Below are positions 9,637 through 17,652 of a stretch of DNA of 47,696 bases, one piece after another. The number at the start of each line of letters is the position of its first letter. Within the stretch, counting starts at the first letter, position 1. Source of the stretch: Streptomyces sp. NRRL S-87. Lineage in GTDB: Bacteria; Actinomycetota; Actinomycetes; Streptomycetales; Streptomycetaceae. The stretch lies in the NCBI RefSeq assembly GCF_000719335.1, contig NZ_JOGB01000081.1, positions 1 to 47,696 on the forward strand, read 5' to 3'. Position numbers and translations under genes: made by a program. The notes beneath the pieces were generated by a model. That model made no database searches. It worked only from the letters and a program-made list of their open reading frames with translations, and was not told the origin of the DNA.

Positions 9637-10098
9637 TTAGGCGCAGCGCGAAATGGGCGTTTGGAAGGTACCCTGACCACTGACGTTCAGGAGCCCGACA
9701 GTATTGTTGCACCAGAAATCATAGTCGTAGGTGTACCAGTCTTTGGTCTTCGTGGTTCCTGCGGACTGCGTGAACCAGTCTCCCCAGTGATTCGTGCCGG
9801 CGTAGTTGTACCCGAGACGCGCGGTGATGGCGGAACCACTGGTCTTCTTGTACTGCGAGTAGATCCGCGTCCGCGTGGAATCCGGGTGGTGCTTGCCGTG
9901 GAAGAGCGCACCGTTCGTCATCGACGTGCAGCTCTGGGAGGGGTTGCCGGGGACCGGGTAGCCGCTGTCCGGGCACCCTGCAATGTAGGGCTCAGGGATC
10001 GGGCCGTCGGCATGAGCCACTCCAGGAACCGCCAGAGCAGAGACGGCAGCGATGATCGTGGCAGCCCCCCGCGCGATGCCACGGATTACATTCTTCAT
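9637..10098 (-). CDS. Small secreted protein of unknown function
   Basis: A 153-residue protein with a signal peptide (MKNVIRGIARGAATIIAAVS, cleavage after AHA near residue 30). ATG at 10098 is chosen because GGGGA lies about 9 bases upstream and a signal peptide follows at once; a longer frame from 10230 adds non-exported sequence. The mature part of about 120 residues has four cysteines (AGCPD, QSCTS, FWCNN, SRCA), many Tyr/Trp/Asn/Gly residues and little charge, suggesting a small disulfide-bonded beta protein. Family not recognised. It lies 82 bp from the VanZ-type gene on the same strand but probably has its own promoter. Confidence 0.65.
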   Translation of the reverse strand: MKNVIRGIARGAATIIAAVSALAVPGVAHADGPIPEPYIAGCPDSGYPVPGNPSQSCTSMTNGALFHGKHHPDSTRTRIYSQYKKTSGSAITARLGYNYAGTNHWGDWFTQSAGTTKTKDWYTYDYDFWCNNTVGLLNVSGQGTFQTPISRCA

Positions 10099-10703
10099 GG
10101 TTTCTGTTTCCCCTCCCGGCCTCGACGGCCGAATTGCGATTACCGGCACCCGGGAAATCGACAGGATGCTTCCGCTTACGCAAGGCAATCCTCCCCCTGA
10201 AGCCCCCGGGGGAATTAATGGACTTATCAAGCGCTGAATACTTTATGGAGCGAGGTAAGTGCTTGCAAGCAAATGACGGCACCCCGCGTGTCGTGATTGG
10301 CTGAAATTTCTGCAACCCCGCGCCAATCTGCCCACTTTTGCCCATTTTCGTCGATACCTGACGTGCGAGCATAAAGGGAAATTTCGGGCCCAAAGGGCGA
10401 GTTTGTTACAAGATCTTTGGCCTGAACGCCTCGGCTCTGAATCGTGCGAGACCGCCAGCTACCGATCCTCCGGCAAGCCCTCGTCGTGAACGAGCACCGT
10501 TGCACGCACCAGATCCCGCTCGGAGCGCCGGGTTCACAGGGCGATCCAGGGGCGTAGCTTCTCGACGCGGACCGCGGCGGCCGCAGCCGACGGCCCTGCC
10601 CATGTGCCTTCGGCGGCCTGCTCGCTGTCGTACAGAAGCTCCATGCCGGCGTACTCAGGTGTGTGCTCAAGTTACGCGCGAACGTGCCCAGCAGGAGGAC
10701 ACG
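10099..10703. other. Gene-free region
   Basis: About 600 bp, comparatively AT-rich near 10210-10420, holding the promoter side of the secreted-protein gene and the leader of the interrupted gene at 10704. No coding frame is convincing and no hairpin of note was seen. Confidence 0.45.
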
Positions 10704-11102
10704 GTGACCACTCAGCTCATGAGGAGCCGTGCCACGATGACCATGCTGATCGAGGCGCTTGTCGTGGTCGCGGCAGGTGCAACGGCTCAGGTGGCGTGGC
10801 TGGAGGAGTACGACGTGCCGCCGGACGAGATCGCGTTGGGCTTCGATGACGTCTTCGGGCTGGCTGGGCAACTGGTCGAGGAGCAGCAGCTCAGTCCCGC
10901 GGTACTGCCTCGCCTGAAGATGATCAACAAGGTCTTCAGTGGGATAGGCCACGACTCGAAAGTGGATCGATGGACAAAGCCGTAAATGTCCAGTCACCTG
11001 GGATGGGAACGTACCCGACAGCTGGCGCGAGAAGTCCTCGTGATGGAAGGCGAGGGGGACGTACCGCTGCCACGCATCTGCATCATCCGAGCCGGTTCTT
11101 GA
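10704..11102 (+). pseudogene. Small conserved Streptomyces protein interrupted by a TAA
   Basis: GTG at 10704 has an excellent ribosome site (AGGAGGA, 4-5 bases away). The product runs 93 residues (VAAGATAQVAWLEEYDVPPD, IALGFDDVF, DRWTKP) to TAA at 10983. Reading continues in the same frame right after the stop for 38 codons (GWERTRQLAREVLVMEGEGD, LPRICIIR) to TGA at 11100. That tail has the helical pattern expected after the RWT... segment in this small-protein family as I remember it. I infer one ancestral frame cut by a nonsense codon. The last residues overlap an IstB remnant on the other strand. The family function is unknown to me. Confidence 0.5.
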
Positions 11103-11181
11103 CTCGGTAGCTGGGGCCATTGATGGAGACGACGTCGCAGTGGTGCAGGAGGCGGTCGAGGTCGAGGATGGCCGTAGCGGG
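11083..11181 (-). pseudogene. Remnant of an IstB-like IS helper ATPase
   Basis: A 32-codon reverse-strand stretch reads ATAILDLDRLLHHCDVVSIN followed by GPSYRVKNRL and a stop at 11083. This matches the C-terminal end of IstB-type ATPases of IS21-family elements (DRLLHH...I.G.SYR). No P-loop, no transposase (IstA) and no terminal repeats are seen nearby. It marks an old insertion in this lower-GC, degraded stretch. Confidence 0.6.
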
Positions 11182-11678
11182 TCCAACACCATGGTCAGCC
11201 GCCCGCCACCACCCCCAATCAAGTCAGCGGCAAACTGCCCACGAAGGATCCCGAGAGGTCAGTAGCCGGGCACATTCGTCCATCCATATGACTGGGCACG
11301 CTCATCCATACGCCGACACTCCAGCCCGCGGCAGGCCACCGTCACCCGGTCGCCCCGGTACGCAGCCTCGACCACGGTGCCGCAATGCCCGTCAACCTAG
11401 CCCACCTCCACTCGCCAGTCCCGCGCACGACTACCTGAGCCACCGATAGCCGCCGCTGGTGTGACTTCCTGCTGAGGTATGTCCCGTGCGCGTGCAGGCG
11501 TTGCGGGGACGCCTGGCCTTCGCCCGGAGCATGTCCTTCTCAGCCAATGCGGGTTGTGAATCGGGCAGGCACATGCGAGTCCCGCACGTCTTCGAGGCCC
11601 GGGCCAGATGATCTGCGGCAGGCCATGGCCTTCTCATGTGGCCGCGATCAGTGCCTCAGCCAAGGTGGAGGGAACCCC
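11182..11678. other. Gene-free region with insertion debris
   Basis: About 500 bp between the IstB remnant and the next good start codon. Frames are short and without ribosome sites. It may be more eroded IS DNA, but I could not recognise transposase motifs in any frame. Confidence 0.4.
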
Positions 11679-12089
11679 ATGCGCAACATCACTCCGGCCG
11701 ACGATCCCGACCTCTCCCACCTGGTCGACCTGATAGACATCCTGCCCGGTCCGGAGGCGGCGGGCTTTTGGGACGAGAAGGGTGAGGGCGGTGCCAGCAT
11801 AGGCTCCAAGATCGGATGGGACCTCAAGCAGGTCCTCGGCGGTCAATGCAGCCCTGGAGATGTGGACTACTTCGCGGTGCATGTCCTGAAGTACCTGGGG
11901 CGAGGGAACAAGTACATCTCGGAGGAAAAGATCACCCAGAAGCTGAGGGGGGTCCACGGGCTGCCTGCGGCCGGCCATGCCTGGGTGGAGGATGCCACGC
12001 GGACCGCATGGACGCTGGTCACCCGCTACAGCCTCACGCGCTGGCGGGGAACCCGCTCAACTCCTGGAGCGGCGTGGACTGAGATCTAA
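11679..12089 (+). CDS. Small hypothetical protein, first of a tandem related pair
   Basis: A 136-residue protein from ATG 11679 with GGAGGG about 7 bases upstream. It contains LVDLIDILPG, GFWDEKGEGG and GHAWVEDAT, matching the next gene's LAALLNDLPG, RFWRGLKEA and RAWITDAIA at the same relative positions, so the two look like diverged duplicates. The last about 30 residues (TLVTRYSLTRWRGTRST...) do not fit the pattern. A neighbouring frame reads ALAGNPLNSWSGVD and stops at 12082, resembling the neighbour's end (DPLDGLTAKW). A frameshift around 12010-12040 is therefore possible. Soluble; function unknown. Confidence 0.55.
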   Translation: MRNITPADDPDLSHLVDLIDILPGPEAAGFWDEKGEGGASIGSKIGWDLKQVLGGQCSPGDVDYFAVHVLKYLGRGNKYISEEKITQKLRGVHGLPAAGHAWVEDATRTAWTLVTRYSLTRWRGTRSTPGAAWTEI

Positions 12090-12119
12090 GGTCCGCGCAT
12101 CCAATTGGAGGAGTCGACT

Positions 12120-12470
12120 ATGACCGACGATGAAAACCAGCTCGCTGCCCTCCTCAACGACCTACCTGGCCATGCAGACGCCCGATTCTGGCGCGGCCTC
12201 AAGGAGGCCGCGGGCCTCTACCGCATACGCTCGACCATGTCCTCCGCGGTTCAAGATGCTCGGGGTGGCGACTTCGAACCGCTCGCCACGTTCGTGCTCG
12301 ACGTCTTCAACCGCGAGGCCCGAATCAAGGACATCACCGCAACCCTTGGCACCCATCTCGGCAGCACCCTGCGCGCCCGAGCCTGGATCACCGACGCCAT
12401 CGCAGCAGCAGACCGCGTCAAACGGACACACGACGAGGACCCACTCGACGGCCTCACCGCAAAGTGGTGA
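12120..12470 (+). CDS. Small hypothetical protein, second of a tandem related pair
   Basis: A 116-residue soluble, largely helical protein. ATG at 12120 is chosen over an in-frame TTG at 12105 because GGAGGAG sits 6 bases before it. It shares the LPG, FW and (R/H)AW landmarks with the gene 30 bp upstream, so the two are probably co-transcribed paralogues that could form a heteromer. No catalytic motif or membrane segment is visible. Family not recognised. Confidence 0.6.
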   Translation: MTDDENQLAALLNDLPGHADARFWRGLKEAAGLYRIRSTMSSAVQDARGGDFEPLATFVLDVFNREARIKDITATLGTHLGSTLRARAWITDAIAAADRVKRTHDEDPLDGLTAKW

Positions 12471-12902
12471 GCCCGTCGATACGGCGGGGTAGCGCTTCCG
12501 ACGGCGGCCGACGCGGTGTAGGGCGTCCATGGTGAACCTCTCTGCCACGCAAGCGGATGAGGGGCTGGGCAGGGACTCTGTCGCGATGACATCCTCGCTG
12601 CGCACAGCGGCGTAAACACGGCGGTCGAGGGATGTGCGGCGTGGGTGACGCACCATCCGGGTGCGGACGGATGTGGCGCCATCGCGCAGGGTGTGTGTCA
12701 CGGTGTCCGGGGGCGGGGTGAGCGGGTTCTCGCACAGAAGCTGGCCGACGCAGAAGAGCGCCACATCAGCCGGGTGGCACGGAGGCGTGAGGTGTACTGG
12801 CAGGTGCCGCTGCGTAGTCGGTGGCGGTTCGCCGGGACGTTACCTGGGGCTCGTAATCTCGCCGGATCGACCGCTCCGCCTCGCTCCTGGGATGTCCGCC
12901 CC
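12471..12902. other. Gene-free region
   Basis: About 430 bp before the methyltransferase start. A frame continuous with the methyltransferase extends upstream to 12645, but it encodes Arg/Gly/Val-rich residues without family character, so I treat it as leader or promoter DNA. Confidence 0.45.
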
Positions 12903-13811
12903 ATGACCGCACCGCTTGCACGGCCCGAGGAACCCCTGAACCTTTCTGCGCCCACGCGTCTGGACGAGGTGAAGGGATGGTTCTGGCCGGCCGATCAGGT
13001 CCTGTTCGACTGGTTTCTGAGCCGTCAGAACGCCGGTCCGTCCGGCGGGGACCTCCTGGAACTCGGCGCCTACCTGGGGAAGAGCGCCATCTTCCTCGGC
13101 GGGTACCTTAAGGAGGGCGAGGAGTTCACGGTCTGCGACCTCTTCGACTCACCGGCCGAGGACGACGGCAACGACGGCGAGATGCGACGCTCGTACGCCA
13201 CCTTGACGCGCCGGGCGTTCGAGGCCAACTACCGGGCGTTCCACGACGAGCTGCCGACGGTGGTGCAGGCGGTGACGGCGGTACTGCCCGACCGCGTGCG
13301 GCACGCCTCCTGTCGCTTCGTTCACGTGGACGCCTCGCACCTGTACGCGCACGTGCGCACGGACGTGGAAACCTCGCGGCTGCTGGCCGCCCCCGGAGCA
13401 GTCGTCGTCTTCGACGACTTCAGGGCGGAGCACTGCCCGGGCGTCGCAGCGGCCGTCTGGGGGGCCGTGGACGCGCGGCGCTTGCACGTCCTGTGCATCA
13501 CCCAGCACAAGATGTACGCAACGTGGGACGATCCCGAGCCGCTGCGCACGGAGCTGGCCGCGTTCCTGGCCGGGCGCGAGGATCTGTGGCACGGGGTGGA
13601 GGAGGTGGCCGGCGCTCCCCTGATCCGGGTCACCGGCCGCAAGGCGGTTCCTCCAAAGCACCCGCGCTCCCGCTACGAGACGACCACCCCTGGTCCCGGC
13701 TCCGCGGCCGTACAGTCACGGCATGCCCCGGTCCGCGGTCAACTGGCCCGCCGGCTGGGCAAGGACCTCCTTCCGCCGGTCCTGGCCCGCAGGCTGCGCC
13801 GTTGGCTGTAG
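12903..13811 (+). CDS. Class I SAM-dependent methyltransferase (Methyltransf_24-like)
   Basis: A 302-residue cytoplasmic enzyme predicted to transfer a methyl group from S-adenosylmethionine. The SAM-binding motif I is LLELGAYLGKSAIFL (about residues 47-61), followed by the acidic motif II VCDLFDSP. Later FVHVDASHLYAHVRTDVE and GAVVVFDDF give the HxD/DDF pattern of the class-24/TylF-like group. The C-terminus is basic (LARRLGKDLLPPVLARRL) and may contact membrane or nucleic acid. The start ATG 12903 is set by family length; the ribosome site is weak. The substrate cannot be read from the sequence. Its neighbour is a convergent SDR gene 38 bp away. Confidence 0.8.
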   Translation: MTAPLARPEEPLNLSAPTRLDEVKGWFWPADQVLFDWFLSRQNAGPSGGDLLELGAYLGKSAIFLGGYLKEGEEFTVCDLFDSPAEDDGNDGEMRRSYATLTRRAFEANYRAFHDELPTVVQAVTAVLPDRVRHASCRFVHVDASHLYAHVRTDVETSRLLAAPGAVVVFDDFRAEHCPGVAAAVWGAVDARRLHVLCITQHKMYATWDDPEPLRTELAAFLAGREDLWHGVEEVAGAPLIRVTGRKAVPPKHPRSRYETTTPGPGSAAVQSRHAPVRGQLARRLGKDLLPPVLARRLRRWL

Positions 13812-13849
13812 GGCCCGCGGGGCCGGTTGCGGTTCGTCCGCCCGCCGGC

Positions 13850-14701
13850 TTACTGGCTGTCGACGGCGTCGGTCACGTGCTGCCAGTCGTCCAGGTCTGC
13901 GATGCGCGTCTTCAGGGCGGGGCGCATGGCCGTCGCGCTGGAGGCGCCGAGGGCCAGGCGCAGCGGAGGGGTGGGGCTGTCGACCGCGGTTCGGATGCCC
14001 GCGGCGATCCGCGCGGCGGCGGAGAAGGCGGACGGCGGCAGCTCTGCGATGCCCTTCTGGACCTCGCGGACGGTCTGGTCGTAGTCGGCCAGGCCGGTGG
14101 CGACGTCGAGGTTGGAGAGGAAGGGGGTCGCGGTCAGGCCGGGCTGGATGAGCGTGACCTTGATGCCGAGCGGTGCGACCTCCGCCGCGAGGGCTTCCGA
14201 CAGCCCCTCGAGTGCGTGCTTGGTGGCGGCCAGCAGACCTACGCCGGGATGGGCGGACTGCCCGTAGACGGACGAGCCCTGGAGGATGTGGCCGGACCGC
14301 TGGGCGCGGAGTACCGGCAGCGTGGCGCGGAGCACGTTGAGCGCTCCGAAGACGTTGGTGTCGAACACGGCGCGGACCTGTGCGTCGGAGGCCTCCTCGA
14401 CGGCTCCGAACAGTCCGTATCCCGCGTTGTTGGCCACGACGTCGATGCGGCCGAACCGGGCGAGTGTGGCTTCCACTGCGTTCCGGACGGCTCGCTCGTC
14501 GCGTACGTCCGTCTGGACGAGGAGGAGGCGCTCGCCGTGTGCTTGCGCCAGTTCGTCCAGGGAGGAGGTGTCGCGGGCGAGGGCCGAGACGGTGTCGCCG
14601 TTCTCCAGTGCCTGGAGCGTCAGTTCGCGGCCGATGCCGGACGTCGCGCCGGTGATCAGCCATGTGCGGGGGTGGGTGTGGTGGTTTGAGGTTCCGTTCA
14701 T
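13850..14701 (-). CDS. SDR-family oxidoreductase lacking the catalytic tyrosine
   Basis: A 283-residue Rossmann-fold protein of the classical short-chain dehydrogenase type. The cofactor motif TGATSGIG (about residues 18-25), the D-V adenine-pocket motif and NNAGYG are intact. The serine of the triad is present in GSSVYG, but the YxxxK motif reads LAATK: the tyrosine 13 residues after the serine is leucine (around residue 155). The lysine is kept. The enzyme is therefore probably inactive as a normal reductase, or uses another donor. It is divergent from a CGNR regulator, with a palindrome between them, which suggests regulation by that protein. Confidence 0.85.
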   Translation of the reverse strand: MNGTSNHHTHPRTWLITGATSGIGRELTLQALENGDTVSALARDTSSLDELAQAHGERLLLVQTDVRDERAVRNAVEATLARFGRIDVVANNAGYGLFGAVEEASDAQVRAVFDTNVFGALNVLRATLPVLRAQRSGHILQGSSVYGQSAHPGVGLLAATKHALEGLSEALAAEVAPLGIKVTLIQPGLTATPFLSNLDVATGLADYDQTVREVQKGIAELPPSAFSAAARIAAGIRTAVDSPTPPLRLALGASSATAMRPALKTRIADLDDWQHVTDAVDSQ

Positions 14702-14715
14702 GTTGCGACCGTAAT

Positions 14716-14732
14716 GAGTTAGCTCGCAACTC
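14716..14732. promoter_or_regulatory. Candidate operator in the SDR/CGNR divergent promoter
   Basis: GAGTTAGCTCGCAACTC: 5-bp arms around a 7-bp centre, 15 bp upstream of the SDR start, in the 102-bp gap shared with the divergent CGNR regulator gene. The site suits a dimeric repressor. The assignment is inference. Confidence 0.4.
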
Positions 14733-14803
14733 GTCAAGGGTAGGGGGGTTGGTGGTTGCTTTCTAGTTGGATTAGTGCTGGTTCGTTGATGTAGTGTTGG
14801 GGT

Positions 14804-15403
14804 ATGGCCAGTGCCCCGAGAACCAGCCTGCGCACCGTCACGCCGACGGTGGAGACCGTCCTCGCGTTCGTGAACACGCGGGCGGACGGATCGGGGCGCA
14901 GGGAGTTGTTCGGGGACGGGGACTCGTTCGCGGCGTGGCTGGCGGAGCGCGACGAGTTCGGTGGCGAAACCGTGGTGACCGATGCCGACGCCGCGGTGGC
15001 GCGCGAGTTGCGTGATGCCCTGGTGACCGTGCTGCTCGCGCACTCGGGCGACGAGGAGAGTCTGGGTGAGCCGCTGCTGCGTGCGGAGCGGCACCTGCGG
15101 CGGGTGGGGGCGCTCTACCCGCTGGCGACGGTGGTCACGGCCGGCGGTGTGGAGCTGGCCTCGCCGCAGGCGGGGGTGCCGGGCGTGTTCGGGACCGTGC
15201 TGGCTGCGGTGACGACGTTCGCGCAGAGCAGCGACTGGGGGCGCATCAAGGCGTGCCGGAACCCCCCGTGCCATTTCGGCTTCTTCGACCGCACCCGCAA
15301 CGGGGGTGGGCTGTACTGCAGTACCGGCTGCGGCTCTCAGGTGTCCATGCGTAAGCACCGCCAGCGGCAGCGCGATGGCGGTGGCGCGTCGTCCGACGCG
15401 TGA
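14804..15403 (+). CDS. CGNR zinc-finger transcriptional regulator
   Basis: A 199-residue putative DNA-binding protein. Residues about 15-130 are the ABATE-like N-terminal domain (LAFVNTRADGSG near the start). The C-terminal CGNR zinc finger reads CRNPPC...FFDRTRNGGGLYCS, then GCGSQ, then a basic RKHRQRQR tail, with four cysteines to bind zinc. The usual Cys-Gly-Asn-Arg is GCGSQ here. It lies divergent from the SDR gene and is the natural candidate to control it. ATG 14804 fits the family N-terminus; the ribosome site is only GGGG. Confidence 0.85.
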   Translation: MASAPRTSLRTVTPTVETVLAFVNTRADGSGRRELFGDGDSFAAWLAERDEFGGETVVTDADAAVARELRDALVTVLLAHSGDEESLGEPLLRAERHLRRVGALYPLATVVTAGGVELASPQAGVPGVFGTVLAAVTTFAQSSDWGRIKACRNPPCHFGFFDRTRNGGGLYCSTGCGSQVSMRKHRQRQRDGGGASSDA

Positions 15404-15470
15404 GACCGGCCCCGTGTCGGGTGGGGTGCGGGGCGGTTCGGCGGATCCACGCGGGGGCCCGGGGCCGTCC

Positions 15471-15507
15471 CTCGTGCTCGGTCACGACGAGCGTGGCTGA
15501 GCACGAG
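15471..15507. terminator. Hairpin between convergent genes
   Basis: Perfect 9-bp inverted repeat CTCGTGCTC/GAGCACGAG (15471-15479 and 15499-15507) with partly pairable loop bases. It lies between the CGNR gene and the convergent DUF1905 gene and probably ends both. Confidence 0.65.
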
Positions 15508-15538
15508 AGTCGAGCGCGGCGTGCCGGGACGGGTCCTG

Positions 15539-15973
15539 TCAGCCCCGCAGGGTGGCGATGGCCTTCTCGATGCGCCGTTGGCGCGTCTCGGGCTTCTTCG
15601 CGCTCTCGATGGCCCGCACGTGCTCGCGCTTGCGGCTGAGGGTGAGGTTGTCGTAGGCGGCGCGGGCGGCCGGCTCGTCGTCCAGGGCCTGGGCGAAGTC
15701 CGCCGGCTCGATGACGACGCGCGGCTCGGTGTCGAGCTCGACCTCGACCTCGATCTCCTCGCCGATCTCGACCTCCGAGGCCTCCCGGTTGGCGTGGCTG
15801 AGGCCGATCAGGTGGCGGCCGCGCAGGTGGGCGATGCGGCTCCGCCAGGTGTGCCCGTTGATGGTGATGGTCACCGGCGGCCGCGAGCCCTCGCCGAGCG
15901 CTGTCACCACCTCGAGCGGGACTTCCAGACCCCGCATGGGCTCGGGCGGCTCGACGTAGGTGCGGAACTTCAC
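15539..15973 (-). CDS. DUF1905/YdeI-type protein
   Basis: A 144-residue cytoplasmic protein. GTG at 15973 is preceded by AGGAG at 5-6 bases. The N-terminal part is the DUF1905 beta-barrel (VKFRTYVEP, PVTITINGHTWRSRIAHLRG, HLIGLSHANREA, IGEEIEVEVELDTEPR). The C-terminal part is the bacteriocin-protection/OmdA-like helix pair (DFAQALDDEPAARAAYDNLT, SRKREHVRAIESAKKPETRQ). The family is associated with resistance to antimicrobial peptides by name, but its mechanism is not settled. The gene is monocistronic, followed by the hairpin at 15471-15507. Confidence 0.85.
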   Translation of the reverse strand: MKFRTYVEPPEPMRGLEVPLEVVTALGEGSRPPVTITINGHTWRSRIAHLRGRHLIGLSHANREASEVEIGEEIEVEVELDTEPRVVIEPADFAQALDDEPAARAAYDNLTLSRKREHVRAIESAKKPETRQRRIEKAIATLRG

Positions 15974-16128
15974 GGTCTTCTCCTGTTCGTCCTGCCGGTT
16001 CACCGCGGATCCCGCCCGCCCGGCTCCGATCGCCGCTCCCGCTTTCCCGCACCTCGGACGCGGCGGTCCGGGGGCGGGAAGCGGCACGCGCCCCGCCGTC
16101 CCGGACGGCTGTGGGACGGAGTTCGCGG

Positions 16129-16542
16129 CTACTCGGCGTAGGGCTGGTCGGTTCCCTGGGCACTGTAGCCGAGGCTCCAGATGTAGCCGTCCGGGTCGGC
16201 GAAGGTGCCGCCGTACCCGCCCCACGGCAGGGCGCCGGCGGGCTTGAGGATCGTGGCGCCGGCCTCCTTCGCCTCCGCCATGACCTCGTCGACGCGCGCC
16301 TCGCTGCGGACGACGTAGGTCAGGACCAGGCCGCTGAAGCCGCTGCCTTCCTGGTCCGTGCCCACCTGGTCGGCCAGGCCTTCGCGGCTGTAGAAGCCGA
16401 CGGGCGAGGCGCCGTCCGATTCGAAGAACACCGAGATGCCGAAGTCGTTCCGGATCTTCCAGCCGAGCCCCTCGGTGTAGAACCGCTTGGCCCGGTCCAT
16501 GTCCCGGACGCCCAGAAGGATCGAGCTGACGTGCGCTTTCAT
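16129..16542 (-). CDS. VOC/glyoxalase-family protein
   Basis: A 137-residue protein with the beta-alpha-beta-beta-beta modules of the vicinal oxygen chelate fold: SSILLGVRDMDRAKRFYTEG at the start, then VFFESDG, LVLTYVV, and GYGGTFADPDGYIWSLGYS at the end. Whether it is an enzyme or a drug-binding protein cannot be told: the first metal-ligand position holds no His, and the last candidate is in the TFADPDG segment. Single gene on the reverse strand, ATG 16542. Confidence 0.85.
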   Translation of the reverse strand: MKAHVSSILLGVRDMDRAKRFYTEGLGWKIRNDFGISVFFESDGASPVGFYSREGLADQVGTDQEGSGFSGLVLTYVVRSEARVDEVMAEAKEAGATILKPAGALPWGGYGGTFADPDGYIWSLGYSAQGTDQPYAE

Positions 16543-16830
16543 GCCTTACTCCTTGCACTGAAGATGTGTTCGTGCCGGACGTCCGGGGCCCTGGCCCGGA
16601 CGTCGCGTCGGCGCGTGTCCGCCGGTCGATCCGGTATGAGAGGGCCCGGAGTCAGGACGGCGTCGGGGCGAGCGACGCGTCCGGGTCGTCATACGGAGAG
16701 GAAGCCGTGCGGACGGTGAGGTCCATGTCCAGCAGGCTAGGGGCGGCTGTGTGGACCGCGCTTCTCGAATCCTGACCGATCCGGAGGTGGCCCGTGTGGT
16801 CGTGGGGCGGGGTGCGCGGCGGTGGGCGGG

Positions 16831-17652
16831 TCAGCGGGTCGCGGCCTCGTCGACCCGTCGGCGGGCCCGTCGGGCGGCCCGGTCGGCGTCCCGTCGGGTG
16901 GGGCGGGTCTGGGGGCGGGCCGGGAGGTCGCTGGGGCCGTCGGGGCGGTGGGCCGCGGCGGCCAGCAGGGTGCGGATCCTGCCGGCGAAGTCGGGTCCGG
17001 GCAGGGGCAGCTCGCTCTCGGGTTCGCGGAGGTAGCCGACGGCCACCGCGGTCGGCATGTAGGTCATCAGCTCGGTGACCACGGCGGACCGGGGCCGGCT
17101 GGCGTGTCTGGCCAGGTGGCGCATGACGCGCAGGAGCGTGGTGCTGGAGGCGCCGTCGCCGTGGTGGAGGACCATCGAGGCGCCCTCGCAGCGGACGGTG
17201 GTGTGCACGGGGGGTGCGTCGGGGCCGGTCTCGTCGGGGGGCGTCTCGTCGGTCTGGGTGTGCCACCAGCGGGCGGTGTGCGTCTCGCCGAGGGCGAGGT
17301 GGTGGAGGTAGAGGCAGTAGGCGGCCGCCGGGTGGCCGGCTCCGGCGGCGTACTGCCACCAGAACCGGGCTCCGTCGTCGGTGTCGGTCAGTTGGAGCAC
17401 GCAGGCCAGGATCAGGGCGCTCCGGGGTTCCGGTACCTGCTCGGTGACGAAGGCGGCGACCGTGGTGGCCGGGGTGTGGTGGACCAGGGCCTCGCACAGT
17501 GCGCGCAGTTCTTCGGCTGCGGTCGCGTTCGGGAGTTCGACCGTGACCGGACGGGTGCGGGGGCCGGGGTCGCGGGGCGGGACGGTGTCGCGGGGCACGG
17601 CTCGGTCGGGGGCGAGCAGGGCCCTGGACAGCAGGTGTTCGAGCGTGGTCAT
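16831..17652 (-). CDS. Helical-repeat protein of a regulatory operon
   Basis: A 273-residue soluble protein, third gene of a tightly overlapping operon. It starts at ATG 17652 inside the end of the regulator gene (4-bp overlap). The central part shows alpha-solenoid features (ALILACVLQL, FWWQYAAGAGHPAAAYCLYL, HHLALGETHTARWWHTQT) like Sel1/TPR units; the C-terminus is strongly basic (RRDADRAARRARRRV). I infer that it modulates the sigma-like regulator encoded just upstream, by protein contact. No enzyme motif. Confidence 0.65.
   Translation of the reverse strand: MTTLEHLLSRALLAPDRAVPRDTVPPRDPGPRTRPVTVELPNATAAEELRALCEALVHHTPATTVAAFVTEQVPEPRSALILACVLQLTDTDDGARFWWQYAAGAGHPAAAYCLYLHHLALGETHTARWWHTQTDETPPDETGPDAPPVHTTVRCEGASMVLHHGDGASSTTLLRVMRHLARHASRPRSAVVTELMTYMPTAVAVGYLREPESELPLPGPDFAGRIRTLLAAAAHRPDGPSDLPARPQTRPTRRDADRAARRARRRVDEAATR

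Noticed and set aside
16652..16740. A 24-codon reverse-strand frame (MDLTVRTASSPYDDPDASLA...) that might be a peptide precursor.
   Set aside because: No ribosome site, no modification enzyme nearby, and no leader-core pattern.
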